Positions 6,330-15,163 of a stretch of DNA of 48,056 nt are shown piece after piece. Location of the stretch: NCBI RefSeq assembly GCF_900156095.1, contig NZ_FTMJ01000020.1, positions 1 through 48,056 on the forward strand. Reading direction: 5' to 3'. The first letter of the stretch is position 1. The number at the start of each line of letters is the position of its first letter. The stretch comes from Aeromonas sp. RU39B. GTDB taxonomy: Bacteria > Pseudomonadota > Gammaproteobacteria > Enterobacterales > Aeromonadaceae. Position numbers and translations under genes: made by a program. Under the pieces are notes generated by a model. That model saw only the letters and a list, made by a program, of their open reading frames with translations. It did no database searches and was not told the DNA's origin.

Positions 6330-7256
6330 ATGAACAAACCAACTGTTGTCGTCGCCCTGGGTGGCAACGCCCTGCTCCGTCGCGGTGAGCCGCTCGAAGC
6401 CGATATCCAGCGCAAGAACATCGCTACCGCTGCCAAGACCATTGCCCGCATTGCCGAAGATTACAACGTGGTGCTGGTACACGGTAACGGCCCGCAAGTC
6501 GGTCTGCTGGCCCTGCAAAACAGTGCCTATACCAAGGTCTCCCCCTATCCGCTCGACGTACTGGGTGCCGAGTCCCAGGGCATGATCGGCTACATGCTGA
6601 TTCAAGAGCTGAAGAACCTGATGCCGAGCCGCAATGTCACCGCTCTGCTGACCCAGGTTCAGGTCGACAGCGCCGATCCGGCCTTCACCAATCCAACCAA
6701 GTTTATCGGCCCGGTTTACGAAGAAGCCGAAGCACAGCATCTGGCTGCCGAGAAGGGCTGGGTGGTCAAGGCTGATGGCAAGTTCTTCCGCCGCGTGGTG
6801 CCGTCCCCGCTGCCCCAGCGCATCGTGGAAGGCGACGCTATCGAATCCCTGATTGCCCAAGGTCACCTGGTGATCTGCACCGGTGGTGGTGGCATTCCGG
6901 TGACGTGGGATGGCGAGCGCCTGACCGGTATCGAAGCCGTTATCGACAAGGACATGTCTGCTGCCTATCTGGCCAAGCAGATCAAGGCCGACGCCCTGCT
7001 GATCCTGACCGACGCCAATGCCGTCTATCTGGATTGGGGCAAGCCGACCCAGCGTCCGCTGAGCGCTACCACGCCGGTTGAACTGGCTGACATCAAGTTC
7101 GACGCCGGCTCGATGGGGCCGAAGATCGACGCCTCTTGCGAATTTGTAAAAGCAACCGGTGGCATGGTCGGGATCGGTGCTCTGGAAGATGGCCTGGCCA
7201 TCCTCAAGGGTCAAGCCGGTACCAACATCATCCCCCAAGCAACTGTAACAGCGTAG
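6330..7256 (+). CDS. arcC: Carbamate kinase
   Basis: A 308-aa amino-acid-kinase-fold enzyme that converts carbamoyl phosphate and ADP to ATP, CO2 and ammonia, the energy-yielding step of the pathway. Motifs: ALGGNALL (9-16), HGNGPQVG (51-58), TGGGGIPV, and IEAVIDKDMSAAYLA, which contacts nucleotide and substrate. The length is typical of ArcC. It starts 61 nt after arcA and ends 49 nt before argF. Confidence 0.97.
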   Translation: MNKPTVVVALGGNALLRRGEPLEADIQRKNIATAAKTIARIAEDYNVVLVHGNGPQVGLLALQNSAYTKVSPYPLDVLGAESQGMIGYMLIQELKNLMPSRNVTALLTQVQVDSADPAFTNPTKFIGPVYEEAEAQHLAAEKGWVVKADGKFFRRVVPSPLPQRIVEGDAIESLIAQGHLVICTGGGGIPVTWDGERLTGIEAVIDKDMSAAYLAKQIKADALLILTDANAVYLDWGKPTQRPLSATTPVELADIKFDAGSMGPKIDASCEFVKATGGMVGIGALEDGLAILKGQAGTNIIPQATVTA

Positions 7257-7305
7257 TCAAACCTACTGCCCATTGGTCTGAAACAAATATAAGAGAGAAA
7301 ACATC

Positions 7306-8310
7306 ATGGCTTATAACCTGCGTAACCGTAACTTCCTGAAACTGCTGGACTTCACCCCGCGCGAAATTCAGTACTTCATCGACTCCGCCATCGAGCTGAA
7401 GAAGGCCAAATACGGTGGTTACGAGCAACAGCGCATGAAGGGCAAAAACATCGCCCTGATCTTTGAAAAGACCTCTACCCGTACCCGTTGCGCGTTTGAA
7501 GTCGCAGCCTTTGACCAAGGCGCCCAAGTCTCCTACCTCGGCCCGAGTGGTTCCCAGATTGGCCACAAGGAGTCCATGAAGGACACCGCCCGTGTTCTGG
7601 GCCGCATGTATGACGGTATCGAGTACCGTGGCTACGGTCAGGAGATCGTGGAAGAGCTGGGTGCTCATGCCGGTGTACCGGTATGGAACGGTCTGACCAA
7701 CGAATTCCACCCGACCCAAATCCTGGCTGACTTCATGACCATGCTTGAGCACGGCGAAGGCAAGCGTCTGAACCAGATGAAGTTTGCCTACCTGGGTGAT
7801 GCCCGTAACAACATGGGTAACTCCCTGATGGTCGGCGCCGCCAAGATGGGGATGGATATTCGCCTGGTTGCTCCAAAGGCCTTCTGGCCGGAAGAGGAGC
7901 TGGTTGCCAAGTGCCAGCGTATCGCAGAAGAGACCGGTGCTCGCATCACCCTGACCGAAAACGTCAAGGACGGTGTGAAGGGCGTCGACTTCCTCTACAC
8001 CGACGTATGGGTATCCATGGGTGAGTCCAAGGATGCATGGGATGAGCGCGTCAAGCTGATGACCCCGTATCAGGTCAACATGGACGTGATCAATGCCACC
8101 GGCAACCCGAAAGTGAAGTTCATGCACTGCCTGCCCGCGTTCCACAACGATGAAACCACCATGGGCAAGGAAGTGGCTGCGAAGTATGGCATGAAGGGTC
8201 TGGAAGTGACCGAGGAGGTGTTCGAGTCTGAGCACTCCATCGTGTTCGACGAGGCCGAAAACCGGATGCACACCATCAAGGCAGTGATGGTTGCTACGCT
8301 GGGCGACTAA
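7306..8310 (+). CDS. argF: Ornithine carbamoyltransferase (catabolic context)
   Basis: A 334-aa transferase interconverting citrulline plus phosphate and ornithine plus carbamoyl phosphate. Motifs: carbamoyl-phosphate loop STRTR (57-61), FHPTQ, and the ornithine-binding FMHCLP with Cys275. AGAGAG lies about 9 nt before the ATG. Because it sits between arcC and arcD, it should work in the catabolic direction; the name arcB would be equally fitting. Whether another, anabolic copy exists cannot be judged from this window. Confidence 0.96.
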   Translation: MAYNLRNRNFLKLLDFTPREIQYFIDSAIELKKAKYGGYEQQRMKGKNIALIFEKTSTRTRCAFEVAAFDQGAQVSYLGPSGSQIGHKESMKDTARVLGRMYDGIEYRGYGQEIVEELGAHAGVPVWNGLTNEFHPTQILADFMTMLEHGEGKRLNQMKFAYLGDARNNMGNSLMVGAAKMGMDIRLVAPKAFWPEEELVAKCQRIAEETGARITLTENVKDGVKGVDFLYTDVWVSMGESKDAWDERVKLMTPYQVNMDVINATGNPKVKFMHCLPAFHNDETTMGKEVAAKYGMKGLEVTEEVFESEHSIVFDEAENRMHTIKAVMVATLGD

Positions 8311-8325
8311 GGTCGCAGTAGTGGT

Positions 8326-8350
8326 ACCGGGGGGAAACCCCCGGTTTTTC
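8326..8350 (+). terminator. Terminator-like hairpin between argF and arcD
   Basis: ACCGGGGG / CCCCCGGT has a GAAA tetraloop followed by TTTTT. It is strong enough to end most transcripts, so arcD is probably expressed at a lower level by read-through or from its own promoter. Confidence 0.75.
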
Positions 8351-8430
8351 CCCATGTGCAGGCGGCATATTACCTCCAACCCTACAACCACGCCGCCCCA
8401 TGGTCTACCACCGCACTAGGACAAAGAACT

Positions 8431-9834
8431 ATGACAAAATTCAAGTTCCCATCAGCCTACACCATTCTGTTTGTGCTGATCGCTCTGGTAGCCGCCCTGA
8501 GCTGGATTGTGCCCGCCGGCAAATACGACATGACCATGAACGAAGCCCTGGGCAAAGAAGTCCCGGTGGCCGGAACCTACAAGCAGGTCGACTCCAACCC
8601 GCAAGGGGTGGTGGATGTTCTGCTGGCTCCGATCGATGGTCTCTACAACCATGAATCCTATGAAGCCGGTGCCATTGACGTCGCCCTGTTCATTCTGATC
8701 ATCGGTGGCTTCCTCGGCATCGTGACCAAGACCGGTGCCATCGACGCCGGTATCGAGCGCGTGACCGACCGTCTGCGTGGCCGTGAAGAGTGGATGATTC
8801 CGATCCTGATGGCCCTGTTTGCTGCTGGCGGTACCATCTATGGCATGGCCGAAGAGTCGCTGCCCTTCTACACCCTGTTGGTGCCGGTGATGATGGCTGC
8901 CCGCTTCGACCCGGTCGTGGCTGCGGCTACCGTTCTGCTGGGTGCCGGTATCGGTACGCTGGGCTCCACCATCAACCCGTTTGCCACCGTTATTGCGGCT
9001 AACGCTGCCGGTATCGCCTTCACCGACGGTATCTGGCTGCGTGTCGGCATCCTGGCTGTGGGCTGGATCATCTGTGTTGGCTACGTCATGCGTTATGCCA
9101 AGATGGTGCGTCAAGATCCGAGCCGATCCTTGGTCGCCGACAAGATGGAAGAGAACAAGGCACACTTCCTCGGCAACAAGGGCCAGGAAATGCTCGAGTT
9201 CACCACCACTCGCAAGATCGTGCTGGCGCTGTTCGCTGGTGCCTTCGGGGTGATGATCTACGGTGTGGCCGTGCTGGGCTGGTGGATGGCCGAAATCTCC
9301 GGCGTCTTCCTCGCTTCCGCCATCATCGTGGGCCTGATTGCCCGCATGAGCGAAGAGCAGATCACCTCCAACTTCATTGACGGCGCCCGTGACCTGCTTG
9401 GCGTGGCCCTGATCATCGGTATCGCCCGCGGTATCGTGGTCATCATGGACAAGGGCATGATCACCCACACCATCCTGCACAGTGCCGAAGGCATGGTGAC
9501 CGGTCTCTCCACCGTGGTGTTCATCAACGTCATGTACTGGCTGGAAGTGGTGCTCTCTTTTCTGGTGCCGTCCTCTTCCGGTCTGGCCGTACTGACCATG
9601 CCGATCATGGCTCCGCTGGCCGATTTCGCCAACGTCAGCCGCGATCTGGTGGTGACTGCCTATCAGTCTGCCTCCGGTATCGTTAACCTGGTGACCCCGA
9701 CTTCCGCCGTGGTCATGGGGGGTCTGGCCATCGCCCGCGTCCCGTACGTGCGCTGGCTGAAGTGGGTGGCCCCGCTGCTCGGTATCCTGACTGTACTGAT
9801 CATGGCGTCCCTGAGCCTGGGTGCTGTGCTGTAA
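8431..9834 (+). CDS. arcD: YfcC/ArcD-type basic amino acid antiporter
   Basis: A 467-aa membrane protein with about 12 hydrophobic segments, belonging to the YfcC / C4-dicarboxylate anaerobic carrier-like family rather than the APC-type ArcD of Pseudomonas. Family-like features are the N-terminal FPSAYTILFVLIAL helix, GAGIGTLGSTINPFATVIAA and a conserved LVPSSSGLAVLTMPIMAPLA re-entrant-type segment. I start at ATG 8431, the usual family N-terminus; the frame runs back to 8356 without a ribosome site. Its position as last gene of the operon supports arginine/ornithine exchange across the inner membrane, but substrate is inferred from context. Confidence 0.88.
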   Translation: MTKFKFPSAYTILFVLIALVAALSWIVPAGKYDMTMNEALGKEVPVAGTYKQVDSNPQGVVDVLLAPIDGLYNHESYEAGAIDVALFILIIGGFLGIVTKTGAIDAGIERVTDRLRGREEWMIPILMALFAAGGTIYGMAEESLPFYTLLVPVMMAARFDPVVAAATVLLGAGIGTLGSTINPFATVIAANAAGIAFTDGIWLRVGILAVGWIICVGYVMRYAKMVRQDPSRSLVADKMEENKAHFLGNKGQEMLEFTTTRKIVLALFAGAFGVMIYGVAVLGWWMAEISGVFLASAIIVGLIARMSEEQITSNFIDGARDLLGVALIIGIARGIVVIMDKGMITHTILHSAEGMVTGLSTVVFINVMYWLEVVLSFLVPSSSGLAVLTMPIMAPLADFANVSRDLVVTAYQSASGIVNLVTPTSAVVMGGLAIARVPYVRWLKWVAPLLGILTVLIMASLSLGAVL

Positions 9835-9854
9835 CGCTAAGATGTTGATACAAG

Positions 9855-9886
9855 AACCGGGGCTATTGGCTCCGGTTTTTGTTTTT
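9855..9886 (+). terminator. Terminator of arc operon
   Basis: AACCGGGGC / GGCTCCGGTT (one G-U pair) is followed by TTTTTGTTTTT, 20 nt after the arcD stop. Confidence 0.88.
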
Positions 9887-9947
9887 CTGCCCAGGGGTGT
9901 CAGCTGAATGCATTTGCGGCATGATGATGGCCATCAAGGAGGGATTC

Positions 9948-10436
9948 ATGCAAATCGAGATTCGCCGCGCCGAGCAGGAAGATGCTGCTGCCTTGCGCGA
10001 TCTGTACGCCATGCCGGGTGCGCAAAGTGGCACCTTGCAACTGCCTTTTCCATCGCTGGTTATTTGGGAACAACGCCTCACCCCGCGCGAAGGTCACACT
10101 GTGCTGGTGGCCGAGGCGGACGGTCTGTTAGTGGGTAACCTCAGTCTGCAGGTCGAGCCCAATCCGCGCCGGCGTCATGTGGCCCATATCGGGATGGCGG
10201 TGCGTGATGACTGGGCGGGGCGTGGTGTCGGCAGCCGGCTGATGGCCGCCGCGACCGATCTCGCCGATAACTGGCTGGGCCTGCGCCGCCTCGAATTGAC
10301 CGTTTACGCCGACAACCTGGCGGCGCTGGCGCTTTATCGTAAAGCCGGTTTCGTCGAAGAGGGGCGGGCGCGCGCCTTTGCTCTGCGTAACGGCGAGCTG
10401 GTTGATGCGCTCTATATGGCGCGGCTGCGGGACTAG
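9948..10436 (+). CDS. aaaT: GNAT acyltransferase, AaaT/YhhY-like
   Basis: A 162-aa single-domain GNAT enzyme. It has the acetyl-CoA loop RDDWAGRGVGSRLM, a NLAALALYRKAGF C-terminal motif and an LRNGEYVDA-like tail (LRNGELVDALYMAR). Length and end-to-end pattern resemble E. coli YhhY (AaaT), which N-acylates certain free amino acids. The start is set by AAGGAGGG before ATG 9948. It lies 4 nt upstream of the AraC-type gene, so both are likely one transcript. Confidence 0.85.
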   Translation: MQIEIRRAEQEDAAALRDLYAMPGAQSGTLQLPFPSLVIWEQRLTPREGHTVLVAEADGLLVGNLSLQVEPNPRRRHVAHIGMAVRDDWAGRGVGSRLMAAATDLADNWLGLRRLELTVYADNLAALALYRKAGFVEEGRARAFALRNGELVDALYMARLRD

Positions 10437-10440
10437 CCAG

Positions 10441-11316
10441 ATGGTTGACTATCTGCGCCGCTTGCGACCGGCTCTGCGTGCCCTTGAGCAAGATCCGGGC
10501 GCGTCGCTGGAGCAACTGGCGAGCCTCTCATGTCTGTCGACCTACCATTTTCACCGGGTGTTTACCGCGGTGACCGGCGAGGGGCCGGGGGAGATGGGGC
10601 GCCGGCTAAGACTGGAGCGAGGCGCCCGCACTCTGCGCAATACCCAGCAGAGCATCACCTGCATCGCTCTGGAGGCCGGTTTTGCTAGCTCACAGGCGTT
10701 TACCAAAGCCTTTCGCCGCCATTTTGGCATGACGCCGCTGGCGTTTCGTCAGGCGAGCGCCGAGCAAATTCGCAAAATTGGACACACGATGCGCAAGGCC
10801 GGACACGCTGCCATTACGGGGTCGGAGTATGGTGAAGATCTCTTAACCACAAGGAGTTTCACCATGAGAACCGAACAGTTGACCGACCGAACCCTGGCCT
10901 ATATCCGGGTCACCGGCCCCTATGGCGTGGGGTATGACGTGGTCTGTTCCCGGCTCTATCAGTGGGCAGCCGCCCGCGGTCTGGCTGATGGCGAGTGGGT
11001 GTTTATTTATCACGATAACCCGGAGATCACCGACCCGGCGCAATGTCGCACCGATATCGGGGTCACGGTCCCGGCGAGCACAGGCGCAGAGGGGGAGGTG
11101 GAAATTCAGGTGGTGCCGGCGGGCCGCTATGCCCGCTCCCGCTTCGTGATTACCGATCGCAGCGAATACGGTGCGCGCTGGCAGGATCACATCAACGATA
11201 TCGTGGCGGCCGGTCTTGAGTTTGATGAGGTGCGCCCCTGCTTTGAGCTGTATCACAGCTCGAGCAACGATCCGGTACGCGATGACGTGAGCTTCTACTC
11301 CAGCATTGCGGGTTGA
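10441..11316 (+). CDS. AraC-family regulator with GyrI-like effector domain
   Basis: A 291-aa Rob/SoxS-like architecture. Two AraC helix-turn-helix motifs lie in about 10-105 (LSTYHFHRVFTAVTG; FASSQAFTKAFRRHFGMTP), followed by a linker and a GyrI-like (SbmC) small-molecule-binding domain from about 142 to 291. There is no Shine-Dalgarno before the ATG; it begins 4 nt after the aaaT stop and is probably translated by coupling. A strong AAGGAG (10851-10856) sits 7 nt before an in-frame ATG at 10864 exactly at the domain boundary, so a separate GyrI-like protein may also be made. The ligand is unknown. Confidence 0.88.
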   Translation: MVDYLRRLRPALRALEQDPGASLEQLASLSCLSTYHFHRVFTAVTGEGPGEMGRRLRLERGARTLRNTQQSITCIALEAGFASSQAFTKAFRRHFGMTPLAFRQASAEQIRKIGHTMRKAGHAAITGSEYGEDLLTTRSFTMRTEQLTDRTLAYIRVTGPYGVGYDVVCSRLYQWAAARGLADGEWVFIYHDNPEITDPAQCRTDIGVTVPASTGAEGEVEIQVVPAGRYARSRFVITDRSEYGARWQDHINDIVAAGLEFDEVRPCFELYHSSSNDPVRDDVSFYSSIAG

Positions 11317-11332
11317 GCGCCAAAAGATGCAA

Positions 11333-11360
11333 AGGGCGCCTGTTGGCGCCCTGCTTGTTT
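11333..11360. terminator. Terminator between AraC-type gene and EamA gene
   Basis: AGGGCGCC / GGCGCCCT is perfect over 8 bp with a TGTT loop, followed by a short T-rich stretch. It lies between convergent genes. Confidence 0.75.
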
Positions 11361-12273
11361 ACCCTTCGCTGGATGGTGCCTGACTACGGCGAGGTGATAG
11401 CCAGCGCGGCAATTTCAGCTGGGAGATCAACATCCCGGCCAGCATCAGGGCACTGCCCAGCATGCCGCGGCTGTCCAGATGCTCTCCGAGCAGCAAGACT
11501 CCACCGATGGCGGCAAACACCGTCTCCAGACTGAGGATGATGGCAGCGTGGGCCGGATGGGCGTTGCGTTGTCCCAGCACTTGCAGGGTGTAACCGACCC
11601 CGACCGAGATCAGTCCGGCGTAGAGCAGCGCTTGCCAGCCAGCCACGGCGCCGGCCACGGTCGGGATCTCCAGCATAAAGGCCACGCACAGGCTCAGTGC
11701 GCCGCACACCACAAACTGGGTGGCAGCCAGTTTGATCGGTGCCACCCGGCTCGAGTAGTGATCCAGCACCAGCAGGTGAATAGCCCAAAACAGGGCGCCA
11801 GCGACTTGCAGCAGGTCACCAATGTTCATGGTAAACGACTCGGTCACGCTGAGCAGATAGAGCCCCGCCAGCGCGATGGCGGCGCCTACCCAGGTGTTGG
11901 TTCCGGTCTTGTGGCGCAGTAGCAGTCCGAGCAGCGGCACCAGAATGATATAGAAACCGGTGATAAAACCGGCCTTGGCCGCGGTGGTATAAAGCAATCC
12001 AACCTGCTGCAGCGACGCGGCAGTAAACAGGATCAGACCGGCCCACAGACCACCACGTAGCAGCTCACTGCGCTCACCAGCCGGGGTCGGCGCCGAGCGA
12101 CGACGCAGCCAGAAAATCAGCGGCAGCAGAGAAAGGGCACCGAGCAGAAAGCGCAGGCCATTAAAGGTATATGGACCCATGTGATCCATACCGAGGCGCT
12201 GGGCAACAAAGCCCATCCCCCAGATGGCGGCGGCCATCAGTAACATCAGATTGGATTGCATCTTCTCATCCAT
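11359..12273 (-). CDS. EamA/DMT-superfamily transporter
   Basis: A 304-aa inner-membrane protein with ten hydrophobic helices forming two EamA repeats. The N-terminal repeat has AAIWGMGFVAQRLG and FNGLRFLLGAL; the second has GALFWAIHLLVLDHYSS and ILSLETVFAAIGGVLLLGE. Members export metabolites or amino acids, and the substrate here is not recognisable. Start choice is uncertain: ATG 12273 gives MDEK and ATG 12261 gives MQSN; neither has a clear ribosome site. It stands alone on the minus strand. Confidence 0.85.
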   Translation of the reverse strand: MDEKMQSNLMLLMAAAIWGMGFVAQRLGMDHMGPYTFNGLRFLLGALSLLPLIFWLRRRSAPTPAGERSELLRGGLWAGLILFTAASLQQVGLLYTTAAKAGFITGFYIILVPLLGLLLRHKTGTNTWVGAAIALAGLYLLSVTESFTMNIGDLLQVAGALFWAIHLLVLDHYSSRVAPIKLAATQFVVCGALSLCVAFMLEIPTVAGAVAGWQALLYAGLISVGVGYTLQVLGQRNAHPAHAAIILSLETVFAAIGGVLLLGEHLDSRGMLGSALMLAGMLISQLKLPRWLSPRRSQAPSSEG

Positions 12274-12427
12274 GACGGGCAAAACGTGCGGTCATCGACC
12301 TGCTTGCCCAGTGTGTCAAAAGATCCATTATGCCCCGATCCGGCCGGTTTTGGACAGGCTTTGAAAGAGCCTGTTATGCTTCACACACGCCCAGTCGGGG
12401 GAGTATACGGGAGATGTGCGGGTTGCC

Positions 12428-13978
12428 ATGAGTCGACAAGAGAGCGCCTGGTCCCTGGCAAGACGGATGCGGCTGGCCCTGTTGCTGTTGTTTGTGCCGG
12501 TGCTGCTACTGGGGTCTATCTATTACCTGCATTTGAGCTCTGAACTGGAAAAAGAGCTTAAACAAGATTTGATGGATCAGAACCGTCGCATTCGCACTGT
12601 CTATGTCACGCCCTATCTGGACAACCTGCAACGGCAGTTCAATCTGCTCTATGAGCGTCTCGATTACCGGGATTTTCTGGCGGCCGATCCGCAGATAATC
12701 CAGCGCTATCAGGTGGACTGGCAATTCTTCTTCTCACTGCGTAGCGACCTTAAATATATCTATGTCGGCACCGAGCAGCGGCGAATGTTTATCACGCCGG
12801 CCTGGGTCCCGGATGAGCAGTTTGATCCCCGCTATCGCCCCTGGTACCGGCTGGCTCAAGCGCATCCTGACCAGACCGTCTGGGTCCCGCCCTACTATGA
12901 CTACCTTAATCACGATCTGGTGATGGGCATGTCGCGGGCACTGCTCGATGAACACAAAAGGGTGCGCGGTGTGTTTGCTATCGACTTTGCGCTCAACCGT
13001 CTCTCCCGGGTGATGGAAGTGCCCGGCACCCACATGCGCAGCATGCAGATGATAGTGAACCGTAACGGACAGCTGGTGGCTCACCCCGATGACGCCCGTC
13101 TGCTCAAAATCATGGAGTATCCCAACTGGTTGCCTCGGCTGCTGGGCCAGGAGGGACAGTTTGTGGACCAGCAGGCGCAGTACTATGTCTCCTATCTGAC
13201 GCTGCCCCTGCAGGACTGGATATTGATCAGCGTGTTGCCTACCGCCGAGTTGGATAGTATCAAGCACACCGCGCTGCTCAATGTGTTCTACATGGTGGCG
13301 CTCTCATCGCTGCTCTATCTGTTGATGGCGCTGATCTGGTCGAGCTATTTTCGGCGCATGCTGGCGGAGCTAAGTGGCGTAATCCGCTCGGCCAGTGGCG
13401 ATAAAGAAGCGCCGCCACGCACCGCCATGCGCGAGCTGAGCCATGTCTATGCCGAGCTCGATGCAGTGGGTCAGGGTTATGAGTTGGCGCGTCAGCAGGC
13501 CAATCTGGATCGATTGACCGGCCTGTATAATCGGCACTTTTTTGACGAGCAGTTGCAAGCGCTGCTCGAGAGCCGGCATCCCTTCTACTTGGGCATGATC
13601 GATCTCGATCACTTCAAGCTCATCAACGATACCTATGGCCATCAAACCGGGGATACCGTACTGCGGCGCGTGGCCACTACCGGCATGGCCCTGTTCAGTC
13701 AGCACGGTTGGTTCTGCCGTTATGGCGGAGAAGAGCTGGTGGTGATGCTGCTGGTGGACAACGAGCAGCTGGCACTGGCCATGATGGAAGATCTGCGCCA
13801 AGAAGTTGCGCTGCTGCATTGGCGTGAAGGTGGCCTGCGGGTGACGCTCAGCGGTGGGCTGGTGCGGGTGCAGGGCGGCGGTCTGGAGTGCCTGCAACGG
13901 GTGGATGCGCTAGTCTATGCCGCCAAGCGGCAAGGGCGTAACCAGATCGTCCACGAAGGGGATGGCTCGACACAATGA
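12428..13978 (+). CDS. Membrane sensor diguanylate cyclase (Cache-GGDEF)
   Basis: A 516-aa protein: TM helix (about 14-37), a periplasmic double-Cache-like sensor (about 38-280; WVPDEQFDPRYRPWY, GVFAIDFALN), a second TM helix (about 283-308), a short HAMP-like coiled segment, then GGDEF (about 365-510). The active site is GGEEL (433-437), compatible with making c-di-GMP from GTP. The allosteric RxxD I-site upstream of GGEEL is absent. A GTG four codons earlier (12416) is an alternative start; neither start has ideal Shine-Dalgarno spacing. The stop overlaps the next gene by ATGA. Confidence 0.9.
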   Translation: MSRQESAWSLARRMRLALLLLFVPVLLLGSIYYLHLSSELEKELKQDLMDQNRRIRTVYVTPYLDNLQRQFNLLYERLDYRDFLAADPQIIQRYQVDWQFFFSLRSDLKYIYVGTEQRRMFITPAWVPDEQFDPRYRPWYRLAQAHPDQTVWVPPYYDYLNHDLVMGMSRALLDEHKRVRGVFAIDFALNRLSRVMEVPGTHMRSMQMIVNRNGQLVAHPDDARLLKIMEYPNWLPRLLGQEGQFVDQQAQYYVSYLTLPLQDWILISVLPTAELDSIKHTALLNVFYMVALSSLLYLLMALIWSSYFRRMLAELSGVIRSASGDKEAPPRTAMRELSHVYAELDAVGQGYELARQQANLDRLTGLYNRHFFDEQLQALLESRHPFYLGMIDLDHFKLINDTYGHQTGDTVLRRVATTGMALFSQHGWFCRYGGEELVVMLLVDNEQLALAMMEDLRQEVALLHWREGGLRVTLSGGLVRVQGGGLECLQRVDALVYAAKRQGRNQIVHEGDGSTQ

Positions 13979-15114
13979 CGGAACTTGGGCATGACCGCGA
14001 CAGCGTGCGCGTCGCCACCTTTAACGTTGCGCTGGATCGACCGGCGGCGGGTGATCTCACCCGTGAGTTGCTGCAGGGTGGCTCGGCCCAACTGGAGAAC
14101 CTCGCCGAGATCATCCAGCGGGTGCGCCCTGATATCCTGCTATTGTGCGAGTTTGACCACGATGGTGAGGGGCGTGATGAGCGCGGACTGCATGCCTTCT
14201 GTGACCGCTATCTGGCGCAGAGCTGGCATGGCAGCACCCCCATTCATTATCCGGTACGCCGCCTGCTGGCGACCAATACCGGCGAGTTATTGCCGTGCGA
14301 TCTCGACGGTGACGGGGTGATTCGTGCCCCGCGAGATTGCTTCGGTTTTGGCGATTTTCACGGTCAATATGGGATGGCGCTGCTCTCGCGCTTTCCACTC
14401 GATGACGCGCGGGTTCGCAGCTTTCGCCACTTCCCCTGGGCGCGCATGCCTGGTGCCCGTCTGCCACGGCGCTGGTCACCCCCATTGCGCGAGCTGATGC
14501 GGCTCTCATCAAAAAACCACCTCGACCTGCCGTTACTCGTCGGCAGTCAGGTGTTGCATCTGCTGGCCATGCACCCGACCCCGCCGGTGTTCAACCCCAT
14601 TAATCGCGCCCGTAATCATGACGAAGTACGGCTGTTTTATGACTATCTCGATGGGGCCGACTATCTGGTGGATGATGCTGGCCAGGTGGGTGGATTAGCA
14701 CCGGGCGAACCGTTTGTCCTGCTGGGGGATTTCAATGCTGACCCCTGTGATGGGGACGGAGAGCGCAGCATGATTCGGCGTCTACTGACTCATCCGAGAG
14801 TGCAGGGTGGCACGCTGGAAGGGGCACGAGTTCCCCGCTCTGGCGGAGGACTGGCATTTGCGGCAGGGCGACCGCCAAGCCGTGGTGAGCCGGCCTACTG
14901 GACCCAGCTTCGTCCTCTGCGGCTCGACTATGTGCTTCCCTCGCGCGAATGCCGCTGGCTGGATAGTGGCGTGTTTTGGCCAGCGCCGGGAGATCCCCTG
15001 CGTTATCTGTGTGAGAACGCCGATGGTGAGGAGGGGAAGCGGGTCTCATCGGATCATCGGTTAGTGTGGATCGATCTGCAGCTGCCTCACGCTGTTAACC
15101 AGTTCGCAAAATAA
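13975..15114 (+). CDS. Endonuclease/exonuclease/phosphatase-family hydrolase
   Basis: A 379-aa protein with the EEP-fold catalytic motifs in order: VATFNVAL (metal/Asn), DILLLCEFD (Glu), GMALLSRFPL, LLGDFNADP (Asp/Asn) and SSDHRLVW (Asp-His). There is no signal peptide, so it is probably cytoplasmic. The ATG overlaps the diguanylate cyclase stop (ATGA), so the two are made together, hinting at a nucleotide-linked function. Family members cleave DNA, RNA, nucleotides or phosphoesters, and the substrate here is unknown. Confidence 0.85.
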   Translation: MTELGHDRDSVRVATFNVALDRPAAGDLTRELLQGGSAQLENLAEIIQRVRPDILLLCEFDHDGEGRDERGLHAFCDRYLAQSWHGSTPIHYPVRRLLATNTGELLPCDLDGDGVIRAPRDCFGFGDFHGQYGMALLSRFPLDDARVRSFRHFPWARMPGARLPRRWSPPLRELMRLSSKNHLDLPLLVGSQVLHLLAMHPTPPVFNPINRARNHDEVRLFYDYLDGADYLVDDAGQVGGLAPGEPFVLLGDFNADPCDGDGERSMIRRLLTHPRVQGGTLEGARVPRSGGGLAFAAGRPPSRGEPAYWTQLRPLRLDYVLPSRECRWLDSGVFWPAPGDPLRYLCENADGEEGKRVSSDHRLVWIDLQLPHAVNQFAK

Positions 15115-15137
15115 CTACCTCTTTATTGATATATTTG

Positions 15138-15163
15138 GGTCAGATTCATGCCGGAGTCTGACC
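15138..15163 (+). promoter_or_regulatory. Inverted repeat with ribosome-binding site in its loop
   Basis: GGTCAGA (15138-15144) and TCTGACC (15157-15163) are a perfect 7-bp inverted repeat ending just before the kinase ATG at 15164. The 12-nt loop contains GGAG (15153-15156), the likely Shine-Dalgarno. It may act as an RNA hairpin presenting the ribosome site, or as a DNA operator. Confidence 0.5.

Noticed and set aside
5174..9480. Several 230-390-codon frames opposite arcA, arcC, argF and arcD
   Set aside because: Mirror frames of GC-rich, biased genes; translations are His/Gly/Asp-rich noise.
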